Shown here piece after piece: positions 1 through 8,947 of a DNA stretch of 64,000 nt (the first letter of the stretch is position 1; each line of letters begins with the position of its first letter). The stretch covers positions 4,305,501 to 4,369,500 of the forward strand of contig NZ_CP030059.1 of NCBI RefSeq assembly GCF_015291745.1. Reading direction: 5' to 3'. Source of the stretch: Bradyrhizobium sp. CCBAU 53351 (GTDB taxonomy: Bacteria; Pseudomonadota; Alphaproteobacteria; Rhizobiales; Xanthobacteraceae). Both the position numbers and the translations under genes were made by a program. Under the pieces are notes generated by a model, which saw nothing but the letters and a program-made list of their open reading frames with translations, was not told the origin of the DNA and ran no database searches.

Positions 1-486
1 CCGCCAGATTCTTGTTTTCGGAAATGCGGTGCAAAAATCTACGCCACGGGAATCAAAAGCGATTTCGTTTTAGCGGCGATCAGATTGGCGTAAAATACCC
101 CCGTCGTGCACTTCACAGAAAAATCGCTCCAGCTAGCGACCGAGACGACGAGCACGATTGACGAGCAGGCGCGAAGACCAATTTCATCGACCGCCGCGCA
201 TTAAATAAACCAACGATGTAAATAAACGTGTTAGCGCATTATTAAATGGAGCGCGCGAATCGTCGATGCAGCACGATACTCCGCACATGGTCGTCGTGAT
301 TGGCGACGCCCAAGATGACGCAGTGAATGAACTTCAATGATGGGGTGTGATCGCTTCGACTTCGCTCGAGCGCAGAACAGGAGAAGGAGTCGCCTCAAAT
401 AACGGCTCGGACGAGAGTCGGCGGCAAGAGCTGCCGCCCAACCCCGGATCGTTTTCGCCGGCGACCAATCAAAGGGCTACCGGCGT
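1..486. other. Non-coding left edge with AT-rich patch
   Basis: No convincing coding region is seen in these 486 bases, which lie downstream of the leftmost methyltransferase gene. The stretch from about 180 to 250 is AT-rich and carries two copies of ATTAAAT (200-206 and 241-247), the word that recurs in the other intergenic islands of this locus. It may be a promoter for a gene to the left of the window. I see no clear terminator. Confidence 0.5.
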
Positions 487-1254
487 CTAAGCCCTCCGGC
501 ACAGAAATACTTTCTCACCCCGGATAAGCCCATATTGCGCAACTTGCGGCTCGACCGCGGTATATTCATCAACGACGAAGCCCGCGCGTTCCAGGCGGCG
601 CCGGAAATCACGACCGAAGAAGCGGACGTGATCATGCTGATTAAAGTACAGAATCCGATCCTCTACTGTTCTCTGCCTCGACCGATCCTCAAACGTCTCC
701 TGCCAACCTTCAATGAGCGGGATCATCGCGACCAAGGTGCCCCCCTTGCGCAGGATCCGGAATAGCTCGGGGATGGCCAGGCGATCGTTCACGTGCTCCA
801 GGATGTGGCAGCAGATGATCAGATCGAACCTGTTATCCTCGAGATCGATCTTTTCGATGTTGATGTCGAGATCAGCGCCCCGCCCGCCGAATTCACAGGT
901 GAGATAGCTGCGCGGCTTCCTCGCCTCTATATACCTCGTCACTCCCGTTTCAGGCGCGAAGTGAAGAATATCCTTTCCCGTAAACAAGTTCTGCTCGGCG
1001 TCGCAGAGCGCCAACAACCGGTGCCGCTCGTGTGACAGACAGTTCGGACAGAGCGAATCAAAGTTGATCCCCAATGCCAGCGGATTTGCGTATGCAAAGA
1101 AGCGGCCGCGATACCCGCATACCGGACAAGATCTCTCAAATCGTCCGAACAGGAAGCGGATCGTCCGTAGCCCGCTGCGCAATGACCAGACATAGGGGCG
1201 CAACCGTCCCTTGATGCTCCCAGTCGACGATGGCGCCACGTCAAAATTACTCAT
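487..1254 (-). CDS. Class I SAM-dependent methyltransferase with N-terminal Cys4 motif
   Basis: Predicted soluble methyltransferase of 255 residues. Two CxxC pairs (C43/C46 and C69/C72) form a probable zinc-binding module before the Rossmann methyltransferase domain. That domain shows the usual acidic strand-end region and the LEHV segment followed by LFRILRKGGTL, typical of the methyltransferase type 11 family. The ATG at 1254 was chosen because it overlaps the end of the upstream membrane-protein gene by eight bases (ATGAGTAA), implying translational coupling. A longer reading from 1293 would overlap that gene more. As the last gene of a minus-strand glycan operon it may methylate a sugar residue, but the substrate cannot be read from the sequence. 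Confidence 0.8.
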   Translation of the reverse strand: MSNFDVAPSSTGSIKGRLRPYVWSLRSGLRTIRFLFGRFERSCPVCGYRGRFFAYANPLALGINFDSLCPNCLSHERHRLLALCDAEQNLFTGKDILHFAPETGVTRYIEARKPRSYLTCEFGGRGADLDINIEKIDLEDNRFDLIICCHILEHVNDRLAIPELFRILRKGGTLVAMIPLIEGWQETFEDRSRQRTVEDRILYFNQHDHVRFFGRDFRRRLERAGFVVDEYTAVEPQVAQYGLIRGEKVFLCRRA

Positions 1255-2536
1255 CTTGAACTCCCAACATCTGCCATTCCCTGAGCGAAGCACGCACTCC
1301 GATACAGACGCCCCAGAACGTCCACATGTAGTTCCAGAAATGCACCGTCAAACCTGTGAACAGGAAGACCATGCAGGCGATCGTAAAGCCCCTTTGAATC
1401 TCGGTCGAACGAAGTCCGGGCACAGGCAGCATCGCGGCGAGATTTAGGACGATAAGGAGGATGGTGACCGGTACGCCGTAATGCAGACTCGTGACGAGCC
1501 ACACGCTGTCGACGGTTCGGTCGAGCAGATAATACCCGAACGTCACGAACCCCGCTCCGGTCAAGGGCGACTGCCACACCTGCGCAGAGACTGCGTCCCA
1601 GATCATGAGGCGATAGAATCCAGTCTGAGGCTCCAGGGTTGCGTGGGACAGCAGCCAGCTGAGAGGGTTGTTTGTCACAGAAGTGACGGCAACCAGGAAC
1701 ATGCCCGCCCCGGCCCAAAGGAGATGCCATCGCCAGGGGATGCGACACAACAGCCGATCGTAGGCGTAGCTCGACGTGACGAGGACCATTCCCATGACGG
1801 CGGCCGAAGATAGCGACAGAAATCCGCCGAAGAAGCATAGACACGCCCACGACAGACGCTCGATGGGGCTCGTCGTCGAGAACAGCACGATGGCCGCAGC
1901 CAGCGAACAGAACACGCCATAGAGAATTGGATGGTCGAATGTCGCTATTGCGCGCCGCAGACCCGCTCGCACTCCATCTGCACTCGACGTGCCGTCGTCC
2001 ACGATGGCATCAGGCTGCGGCATGAGTGTCGCCACCATCTCGCGAACGACCCAATGCCCCGTCAACACGTCCGCTACCGCAACGCATATCGCAATCGCCG
2101 TGAATGCCTTGACCAGACGAATGAACTGCTGGACCGCCGGCGGCTCCAGAACGAAGGCTCGCGCGACAAAATAAGCCCCGACAAAGTCGAGGGCCTCTGC
2201 AACAGCGGAAAACGCCGATTGAGGTCCGGCGGCATAGGCGGCCGCTCCCACCATGGCGAGCGCAAGCGTCCCCGCCAACCCGTCCGACAGCAGGAGCCGC
2301 CGAGTGGGCTGCAATAACTGCGCAAGCGCCGGCATCAGCAGGAGTATGAGGGCTATCCTGGTCGGCGTTAGCTTTGCGCCCGCAATCAGCACCTGCAGCC
2401 CCGATGGCAAGACGATGCCCATGAGAAGGAGTGGGACGGCCCAACTGATGTGTTGGGGAAAGGTCGACCGGACCCCCGCCCCCGTCGCGCGCATTCGCGC
2501 GTGCCCCGCAAGGAAGGCATCGCTGGGATAGCTCAT
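1247..2536 (-). CDS. O-antigen ligase / Wzy-like polymerase, multi-pass membrane protein
   Basis: A 429-residue, very hydrophobic protein with about ten or more predicted membrane segments. It carries the kind of periplasmic loop seen in the Wzy_C/O-antigen ligase family (short motifs FYRLMIWD and PLTGAGF). It probably polymerises polysaccharide repeat units or transfers glycan in the periplasm. The ATG at 2536 has GGGGAG upstream and gives a normal N terminus; the frame is open further upstream to 2650 but adds Arg/Pro-rich sequence. Its 3' end overlaps the methyltransferase start. The window has a second Wzy-like protein at 38752-40839, so which is the polymerase is unresolved. Confidence 0.75.
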   Translation of the reverse strand: MSYPSDAFLAGHARMRATGAGVRSTFPQHISWAVPLLLMGIVLPSGLQVLIAGAKLTPTRIALILLLMPALAQLLQPTRRLLLSDGLAGTLALAMVGAAAYAAGPQSAFSAVAEALDFVGAYFVARAFVLEPPAVQQFIRLVKAFTAIAICVAVADVLTGHWVVREMVATLMPQPDAIVDDGTSSADGVRAGLRRAIATFDHPILYGVFCSLAAAIVLFSTTSPIERLSWACLCFFGGFLSLSSAAVMGMVLVTSSYAYDRLLCRIPWRWHLLWAGAGMFLVAVTSVTNNPLSWLLSHATLEPQTGFYRLMIWDAVSAQVWQSPLTGAGFVTFGYYLLDRTVDSVWLVTSLHYGVPVTILLIVLNLAAMLPVPGLRSTEIQRGFTIACMVFLFTGLTVHFWNYMWTFWGVCIGVRASLREWQMLGVQDE

Positions 2537-2615
2537 GAGGCGATCTCCCCGAAGGGGCTGACGCAGCCCATCAGGTCCGGCAGGCCCTGCGGTTGGCCAG
2601 CCACATGCGGGCGCT

Positions 2616-3575
2616 TCATCTGATCGCCTCCTGCCCCGCGACCTTGCCAACGTTCAGATTGCGGACCAGGTGCCAGCCGTCAGTCGCATTCCGGAGATAG
2701 GTGGGGCGATTTCTGCGAAACAAGGTTGGCCCATACTGTCCGGACCCGATGTGATTGTCAGTGATCGAAACACTCGATATCAGATTGTCGTTGAACTTCC
2801 CGTCCGAATAGATCGTATAGCTGCCGCCTGCGAGTAGATTGCCTTCGATCACAATATTGGAGACCGGGCCAAACTCATTGTCGATCATGATGGCGCCAGC
2901 CGCGCCATGCGAATTGATGATCGTGTTGTGCCGGATGACCGTGTCCGAGATGCCGCCATCGATCTGGATACCGTCGTAGTGTGGTGCTCCGCCGGCATTG
3001 AGATCGTGAATGAAATTGCCTTCGATCAGATTGTCCTTTCCGGTCAGCACGATTCCATTCTCGACATTGAAGATATTGTTACGTTGGAACGTGCCCTGTC
3101 CCATGATGCCCTGGTTTCCATTGCCATCGGGACCGGCACCTAGACCGTCGATCGAGCAATCCCTGACGACAATTCCTGTCCGATGCGGATCGATCTTGAT
3201 GACGGCCCACGCTTTGGCCGAGATGCGGGACGTCTCGATCGTCACGTTGTCGGCGTTGACCGTTACGCCGCCCTGAATGTCCAGTCCCGAAATTGTCGTG
3301 CCGGCCACGGCAATCGTGAGCGGACCCGATGGCTTCAGCTTGAGATCACGAGGCGGCCCCGTGTTGCTTGCGTCCGGCCATTCTGAGGCGAATGCCGGCT
3401 TTGACGGGTTATTCGGTTCAGCTACCACACCGGCCGGGATTTGGAGCGCTGCGACCGCAGCGGCTACACGGGCAGCGTAGAGCGCAATTTCGCTCCTAGC
3501 ACGCTTGCGTCCAAACGCATGCTCTCCGGCTCCTCGCCAGCTCCGCCAAGGTCCCGCTACGCCATTGGATCTCAT
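2616..3575 (-). CDS. Right-handed parallel beta-helix repeat protein
   Basis: About 319 residues. After a basic N terminus with a hydrophobic Ala-rich stretch (probable signal sequence or anchor, about residues 25-52) comes a run of short repeats of the form N-x-I-x-G-N-x-I and V-I-R-H-N-T, the periodicity of PbH1 repeats. Proteins of this fold in polysaccharide loci are often lyases, epimerases or surface carbohydrate-binding proteins; catalytic residues are not obvious. The start at 3575 was preferred over 3707 because it avoids overlap with the glycosyltransferase upstream. The role is probably to trim or modify the exported polymer, which is inference from fold and context. Confidence 0.72.
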   Translation of the reverse strand: MRSNGVAGPWRSWRGAGEHAFGRKRARSEIALYAARVAAAVAALQIPAGVVAEPNNPSKPAFASEWPDASNTGPPRDLKLKPSGPLTIAVAGTTISGLDIQGGVTVNADNVTIETSRISAKAWAVIKIDPHRTGIVVRDCSIDGLGAGPDGNGNQGIMGQGTFQRNNIFNVENGIVLTGKDNLIEGNFIHDLNAGGAPHYDGIQIDGGISDTVIRHNTIINSHGAAGAIMIDNEFGPVSNIVIEGNLLAGGSYTIYSDGKFNDNLISSVSITDNHIGSGQYGPTLFRRNRPTYLRNATDGWHLVRNLNVGKVAGQEAIR

Positions 3576-3606
3576 CGTTCTTCTCACCTGCCGCAGTCCC
3601 ACGCCC

Positions 3607-4611
3607 TCATGCCAGTTCGGCTCTCTGTACCTCGTAACCGCCAACCCACTCTCGCCGACGCCTCCAGACGGCTTCCCAGTACACCGCATTCTCCTGCCAT
3701 TCCGCATTGCGCGCCAACGCGGCTGCCATGCTGTAGCCGTACCAGCGTGTGAGCGGCACGATCAGGTGCAACGCCTGCCCAATCGTCCGCGCGGGCCAGC
3801 CAAAGTGGCGGTTGATCAGGGTAATTCTCCCCTTGAACACCTTCACTCTCTTGTCGACGGGCACGACGTCCGATGCTCCGCCATAGTGGACAATGGTCGC
3901 CTCAGGAGTGATCGCAGGCCGCGCACCGAGCGATCGTGCGCGATGGCAAAGGTCCGCTTCCTCTCCGTACATGAAAAAGGTGGGGTCGAACCCGCCTAGC
4001 CTCTCCCACAGCGGCCGGTCGATCAGCAGAAAACACCCCGTAACGATGTCGACATGCCGCGAGGTATCTCGGTCCCAACCGCCATAGGCCTCGGAATTGA
4101 GAATCGGATTGCGACGACCGAAGTAGGTAAGCCCCAGCGCGAAGCACAACAAATTCCACAGACTGATTCTTCGAAAGCACGAGGTGCGATTGAGGCTGCC
4201 ATCCGGAAAGACAGTGCGGCCGCCCCAGACGTGAAAGGAAGCGTTCGCGTCGGCGAACTCCAAAAGACGATCGATCGCGCAATCGAGAATGATGGTGTCA
4301 GGATTGAGGAGGAGCAATCGTCGGCCCCGCGCCTGTTTTGCAGCCAGATTGTTGGCGCGCGCAAAGCCGACATTACTGTCTAGTGCAATGAGCTTGACCT
4401 CTGGAAACTGGCGAGCAATTGCGGCGGCCGACTGGTCGGAAGAGTTGTTGTCGACGACGATCACCTCATAGCTTACCGTCACCGTCTCCGCGGCGATCGA
4501 TGCCAAACAGTCGAGCGTCATCTCGCGGGTATTGTAGCTCACGACAATGATGGAGAGATCCAGCTGCCGATCCAACCCCTGACGTTCGTCATCATGGTAT
4601 GCGTTGCACAT
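3607..4611 (-). CDS. Family 2 glycosyltransferase (rhamnosyltransferase-like)
   Basis: A 334-residue GT-A fold enzyme. It begins with LSIIVVSYNTREMTLDCL and then VIVVDNNSSDQS, the nucleotide-sugar-binding start of the GT2 family. DSNVGFARANN is a hallmark of WbbL-type rhamnosyltransferases, and later come a CFLLIDR segment and FMYGEEADLC, the acceptor/base region. The start is supported by GAGGAG about ten bases upstream. It probably adds one sugar, plausibly rhamnose given the rml genes in the locus, to the lipid-linked repeat unit on the cytoplasmic face. The donor specificity is inferred from family resemblance only. Confidence 0.85.
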   Translation of the reverse strand: MCNAYHDDERQGLDRQLDLSIIVVSYNTREMTLDCLASIAAETVTVSYEVIVVDNNSSDQSAAAIARQFPEVKLIALDSNVGFARANNLAAKQARGRRLLLLNPDTIILDCAIDRLLEFADANASFHVWGGRTVFPDGSLNRTSCFRRISLWNLLCFALGLTYFGRRNPILNSEAYGGWDRDTSRHVDIVTGCFLLIDRPLWERLGGFDPTFFMYGEEADLCHRARSLGARPAITPEATIVHYGGASDVVPVDKRVKVFKGRITLINRHFGWPARTIGQALHLIVPLTRWYGYSMAAALARNAEWQENAVYWEAVWRRRREWVGGYEVQRAELA

Positions 4612-4679
4612 AGCAGCTTCGCTCCTCTCGCCGCTCGTCGCGCTATCGCCTCGACCTGAGATCCGGTGCTGGTGTCATT

Positions 4680-5849
4680 TCACTCCGCTGCGCCGGCCCC
4701 GATTGTTCCTGTCAGACTGTTACTCTGCTCATGACGGCCCGCGGCTGGCTCACTCTCAACGCCTCGTCCGCTGCCTGTGCGTGCAATGTGCGATGACACC
4801 CAACGCGAAACCGACGCCTTTTGCTTCAGCGCCGGCGCTTCGACAAATCGCCAGGAGGCATACGCCAGAATGAGAGTTACCGATCCCGCTAGCAAGGCCA
4901 GCGGCCAGCCGGCTGCGAGATCAAATACCGTCAGGAATGCCAATATGACCGGTGAATGGATCAGGTATACCCCGTAGGACAAATCGTGCTTTAGTGGCAC
5001 CCGGCTGGTGACCTCGGAGAGCCCGAGATAGACTACGACGTACGGTACACACAGCGGCAGCGCCACCGCACCCATCCCGCTCGCAAGACCAATCAACGCG
5101 AATCCCGAGGCGACTGCGGCTCCGATTCCGGAGAGCGGGATAGTCTGACGGTAGAGGTAGAGGTTCGTACCAGCGATAAAGTAGACGAAGAGGCCGATGA
5201 AATCCAAGAGCCGTTGCGGACAGGCGGCACGCAGCGATGGCGAGAGCGCCAGCCCAACATAGGCGAGATAGACCAGAGCGAAACTGATCACCGTCAGCAC
5301 ACGTTGGCGGAGAAAGCCGGCCACGCTCAGCGCCGCCAGCATCGCATATGACCAGACTTCGACATTGAGCGTCCATAGCGGTCCATTGACCTGCACCTCC
5401 TGTCCATGCCGCATCACGCCGGGCAGGTAGTGAGACATCAGGGTAAGAACGTTCTTCAGATACAGGTAGAGCTCGGCGCTACCGAAGTATTCAGCCAGGG
5501 AATAAGTCGTCAGGGCTGGCCCAAGCACGAACATGGACGTGATGACGACGACGAACAGTGCAGGCAGGATGCGCAACGCCCTATTTACGCCGAACCGGAC
5601 GAGATCGCCGGATCGGGCCAGGCCAGGCGCCAGCAGGAAGCCGCTGACGCAAAAGAAGATGATGACTGCAAATAAACCAAGCTGGATGAACCCACCGCTG
5701 AACCGATAAAGGACGTCGTTCACTCCCCACCAAGCATGATGACCAACCACCACGAGTGCGGCCGCAAGTCGAATTTGATCAAAGCCGGGCCCTCGGGCCG
5801 AAAGGACGGCCAGCCGATCACCGATCGTCGTCGCCCTGACCGGAATCAT
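4680..5849 (-). CDS. Acyltransferase 3 family membrane protein (OafA/ExoZ-like)
   Basis: A 389-residue integral membrane acyltransferase with about ten predicted helices. The first part shows FDQIRLAAALVVVGHHAWW, containing the R-x10-H type signature of acyltransferase 3 (the catalytic His in VVGHH). It then shows IIFFCVSGFLLAPG, the conserved F-x-x-SGF motif. Such proteins O-acetylate or otherwise O-acylate exopolysaccharide and O-antigen sugars using cytoplasmic acyl donors. The ATG has GAGAGA just upstream. It lies alone between a GT gene and the GT-methyltransferase fusion on the same strand, consistent with modification of the same polymer. Confidence 0.88.
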   Translation of the reverse strand: MIPVRATTIGDRLAVLSARGPGFDQIRLAAALVVVGHHAWWGVNDVLYRFSGGFIQLGLFAVIIFFCVSGFLLAPGLARSGDLVRFGVNRALRILPALFVVVITSMFVLGPALTTYSLAEYFGSAELYLYLKNVLTLMSHYLPGVMRHGQEVQVNGPLWTLNVEVWSYAMLAALSVAGFLRQRVLTVISFALVYLAYVGLALSPSLRAACPQRLLDFIGLFVYFIAGTNLYLYRQTIPLSGIGAAVASGFALIGLASGMGAVALPLCVPYVVVYLGLSEVTSRVPLKHDLSYGVYLIHSPVILAFLTVFDLAAGWPLALLAGSVTLILAYASWRFVEAPALKQKASVSRWVSSHIARTGSGRGVESEPAAGRHEQSNSLTGTIGAGAAE

Positions 5850-5908
5850 CGATCTCTCGTTTCGTGATCTGCTGTCATTTTATCGGATACATTCAATGTT
5901 AAGCTGCA

Positions 5909-7501
5909 CTAAATCGGTCCATTTTGGCCGAAATGCTGACCCTCCACCTCGGCCTTCTGATCCTGGAGGCCAGCAAATACGGCCGTCTCGTCGTCATTTG
6001 GTATCCCGCCCGAGACGGTGACGACGATCGAAGCCGCAAGGCCAAGCGAAACGAATTCCGGTGCGAAGGTACTCAGCCTAGAGGTCATGCCGAACAATCC
6101 ATCGTCACGATCCGCTGGAATTCCGAACATCTTCTCAATTCGCAACCCCGCGTCGGTGCACCACCTCGCCAGCCGGCGCGCCGAAGCAAAATGAGCGCCG
6201 GCAGCGTCGTATCTGCCGCGCCGCCCGGATTGGAGACCCGCTCCGAGATAAGAACGAATGCCCCTGGGGGACATCGTATTGGGCATCTGGATCACTGCAA
6301 TCGACTGCTCGTGCATGAACGTCTGCAGCTTCCGAAGCAGCTTTCGTGGATCCGGAGCCAGATGCAACACATTGAGGCAGAGGATGCAATCGAAGGCGCC
6401 GCGATTGGAATCGATGCTATCCAGATCGGCGTAGATCATCTCAATCCCGTCCCTGGCGGGCCCAGCCGCAATTACCGGATCCAGAGGGATCGCCGCGACA
6501 TGCAGACCTCGCGCTTGCAGCCGCCTTTCTGTTCTGCCAGAGCCACAACCGAGTGAAAGAACGCTGCGTGCCGATACCGGCACGAGGGAGATCAACTCCT
6601 CGGATTCGGGTTCGTAATAGTTCTTGGAAAAACTTGCGCGGCGAAGGCGCGTCTCCGTTGGAAGCAGCGAGTAAGGTAGGCGACGGCCGTGCGCGATCTC
6701 CAGCAGAATCTCCTTCTGCATGCCAAGTTCGTCCAGTCCAACCCCCATCCGGCCGACATACCGGTTGGTGAGGTGATGGACCGTGAAATCGTCCAGGTGC
6801 GAGATTGGCACCAGCTTCTTCAGACCACATTGGGTGTATGGATCCGTGGCGGCCGAACAGGCGAGATCATACCTCCCCTGATGCGGAGCTACGTCGAAGC
6901 CGCCCGAACGCAGCGCCTTGCCCAGCTGCTCCCGGGTGAGAGCAAAGCAAGCGGCGTGCTCGTTGGTAAAATGCGCCAGAATATAGTCGCCACGCCATCT
7001 GACCGATGAGGGATCCCAGTGAAAGTGAGCGTGGATGTCAGGGTAGTTGCGCTGGCCGTCTTCAGCGAATTCGACCCGCAGAAATCCGGCTACTTCGTCT
7101 TCAGGCAGAATCGACGTTACATCCAGCCAGGCACGGATGTTCTTCTCTGTGATCAGAATATCGTCTTCAGAATAGATGAACAGATCGTACTGGTTATGAC
7201 GTTCCACGAAGAGCTTCTTGTGTGCGAACGGCAGGGACCATGGGTCCTTGGTTGGCATGCCAACAATGCATTCCGCCCCGGCCGTCGGGCCCTTGTCGAT
7301 GTTAGACAACACCACGATATCAATGGCGCAAGACATCGACCTGTACTCTCTAATGATCCGCTCGAGGTAGCGGTCATTCGACGTTCCATGGCTTGCAATC
7401 GCGACCAGCACGCGGACCGCGGTACCGCTGGTTGGGCTCGTCATGTGCTGGGCAGCATGTTCGTTCATTGCGCCGGGATCTCGGTGGAGGCGTCCAGCCA
7501 T
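5909..7501 (-). CDS. Two-domain glycosyltransferase-like / SAM methyltransferase fusion
   Basis: About 530 residues with two domains. Residues ~27-270 look like a GT-A type glycosyltransferase: a V-R-V-L-V-A start, then LFIYSEDDILI, where EDD may be the metal-binding DxD equivalent. Residues ~310-480 form a methyltransferase with VLSLGCGSGRTERRL and the later LCLNVLHLAPDPRKLLRKL. The fusion suggests that one polypeptide adds and methylates a sugar, or caps a chain. The open frame extends to 7609, but that would overlap the divergent gene at 7608, so the ATG at 7501 (weak GGAAA site) or internal Met codons at 7468 or 7444 are more likely. The specific substrate is unknown. Confidence 0.75.
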   Translation of the reverse strand: MAGRLHRDPGAMNEHAAQHMTSPTSGTAVRVLVAIASHGTSNDRYLERIIREYRSMSCAIDIVVLSNIDKGPTAGAECIVGMPTKDPWSLPFAHKKLFVERHNQYDLFIYSEDDILITEKNIRAWLDVTSILPEDEVAGFLRVEFAEDGQRNYPDIHAHFHWDPSSVRWRGDYILAHFTNEHAACFALTREQLGKALRSGGFDVAPHQGRYDLACSAATDPYTQCGLKKLVPISHLDDFTVHHLTNRYVGRMGVGLDELGMQKEILLEIAHGRRLPYSLLPTETRLRRASFSKNYYEPESEELISLVPVSARSVLSLGCGSGRTERRLQARGLHVAAIPLDPVIAAGPARDGIEMIYADLDSIDSNRGAFDCILCLNVLHLAPDPRKLLRKLQTFMHEQSIAVIQMPNTMSPRGIRSYLGAGLQSGRRGRYDAAGAHFASARRLARWCTDAGLRIEKMFGIPADRDDGLFGMTSRLSTFAPEFVSLGLAASIVVTVSGGIPNDDETAVFAGLQDQKAEVEGQHFGQNGPI

Positions 7502-7607
7502 TTTCCAATTTAATATAAGCTCAGAGTATATAATAAAATTGGATCGGTCGAGATTATTGTGATTTAATTTTGGATTATTATCGCGCGACGCTCGGAGAAC
7601 CTCTCGC
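7502..7607. promoter_or_regulatory. AT-rich divergent promoter region
   Basis: A 106-base AT-rich gap between divergently transcribed glycan genes in otherwise GC-rich DNA. It carries ATTTAAT at 7508-7514 and 7562-7568. It also contains ATTATTGTGATTTAATT at 7553-7569, an exact 17-base match to 46625-46641. Promoters for both neighbouring genes must lie here, though I cannot assign definite -35/-10 boxes. Confidence 0.55.
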
Positions 7608-8927
7608 ATGAAGGTGCTGGTCTATCCGCATTCCATGGAACTGGGTGGATCGCAGCTCAACGCAGTCCAGCTTGCCGAGGCGGTTCGAGACCTGGGCCAT
7701 CAGGTCACTGTGGCGTCGGAGACCGGGCCTCTTATGGACAGGGTAAGAGAGACGGGCCTCGAACACATTGAAATTCCCCGGCATCGAGCCCGCCCCTCGC
7801 CGCGTGTCAGCCAGATGCTCCGCAACATCGTTAACGAAGGCGGAGTGGACGTAGTGCACGGTCACGAATGGCCCCCTATAGTCGAGGCCTTTCTGAACGT
7901 TGGACTATCGACGCGAACTGCCGTGGTGGGAACGGTCATGTCGATGTCCGTTCCCTCTTTCCTACCTCGCAGTGTTCCCCTGACCGTGGGCACGGAGATG
8001 ATCCGCCGCGCGGCCGTCGCTGCAGGACATCAAGATGTCACCCTGCTCGAGCCGCCAGTGGATACGAAATCTGACCATCCCCTCCTCGATGGCACGAGTT
8101 TTCGCGTCGCTCAGAATTTCGGACCTGACGAGATCGTCATTGCGATGGTCTGCCGGCTGGTGCCGAACCTGAAACTGGAGGGCCTGCTCTCGGCGTGTGA
8201 TGCCGTCGGAGCAATGGGCCTCGATGGTCGTACGGTGCGGTTATTGATCATAGGTGATGGACCGGCCCGCCCGACCGTCGAAGCGCGGGCGGCCAGAATA
8301 AATGCGCTACTCGGCCGGACCGCCGTCATATTGGTGGGCGAGATGTCCGATCCCCGGCCCGGCTATGCTGCCGCGGATGTCATTATCGGCCAAGGTGGTT
8401 CGGCGCTGCGCGGCATGGCTTTTGGCAAGCCGCTAGTGATCATTGGCGAGGACGGGTTCAGTGAGCTGTTAACGCCTGAGAGTGCGCCGAAGTTCCTGCA
8501 GCAGGGTTGGTATGGGCTGGGAAAAGGCTCGCGTGGTGCCGGCCCCGATGCACTTCGGTCGGCTCTTGAGGTCGTTCTCGTATCAACGTCCCTTCGGCAG
8601 GAGCTTGGCAGTTTCGGCCGACGACTGGTGGAGAATCGCTTCAGCCTAGCACACGCGGCGAGGACGATAGAGCAAACCTATCTGCGCGCACTGCGCGGCA
8701 AGAGTGCGCGCGGGCGCCGACTGACAGATGCCGGTCGATGTGCTGCCAGCCTTGCCCGCTATAAGATACAACGAAAATATCAACGTTGGATGGGTTTGGC
8801 TTCCGCGGAGGACGATAATGATCGGTCGCGAATCTCCCAGGTGCTGTCCGCAGGAGCCGTCACCCCTTGTTCAGTCAGAGTCGCGCCGGATCCGGCAAGT
8901 GAGGTATCCCGGCAAACCGATTCCTGA
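7608..8927 (+). CDS. GT4-family (GT-B fold) glycosyltransferase
   Basis: A 439-residue GT-B enzyme. The N terminus MKVLVYPHSMELGGSQLNA is the typical GT4 start with the glycine-rich acceptor-domain loop. VVHGHEWPP follows, and the C-terminal donor domain has IAMVCRLVPNLK, LLIIGDGPARP and AADVIIGQGGSALRGMAFGKPLVI, matching the family's E-x7-E region loosely (the usual first Glu is replaced by a GGSALRG segment). GGAGAA lies upstream of the ATG. It is transcribed away from the neighbouring genes on its own promoter. It is likely to build part of the polymer repeat unit; donor and linkage are unknown. Confidence 0.83.
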   Translation: MKVLVYPHSMELGGSQLNAVQLAEAVRDLGHQVTVASETGPLMDRVRETGLEHIEIPRHRARPSPRVSQMLRNIVNEGGVDVVHGHEWPPIVEAFLNVGLSTRTAVVGTVMSMSVPSFLPRSVPLTVGTEMIRRAAVAAGHQDVTLLEPPVDTKSDHPLLDGTSFRVAQNFGPDEIVIAMVCRLVPNLKLEGLLSACDAVGAMGLDGRTVRLLIIGDGPARPTVEARAARINALLGRTAVILVGEMSDPRPGYAAADVIIGQGGSALRGMAFGKPLVIIGEDGFSELLTPESAPKFLQQGWYGLGKGSRGAGPDALRSALEVVLVSTSLRQELGSFGRRLVENRFSLAHAARTIEQTYLRALRGKSARGRRLTDAGRCAASLARYKIQRKYQRWMGLASAEDDNDRSRISQVLSAGAVTPCSVRVAPDPASEVSRQTDS

Positions 8928-8947
8928 CCGGCCGCAATGGCCCAGAT

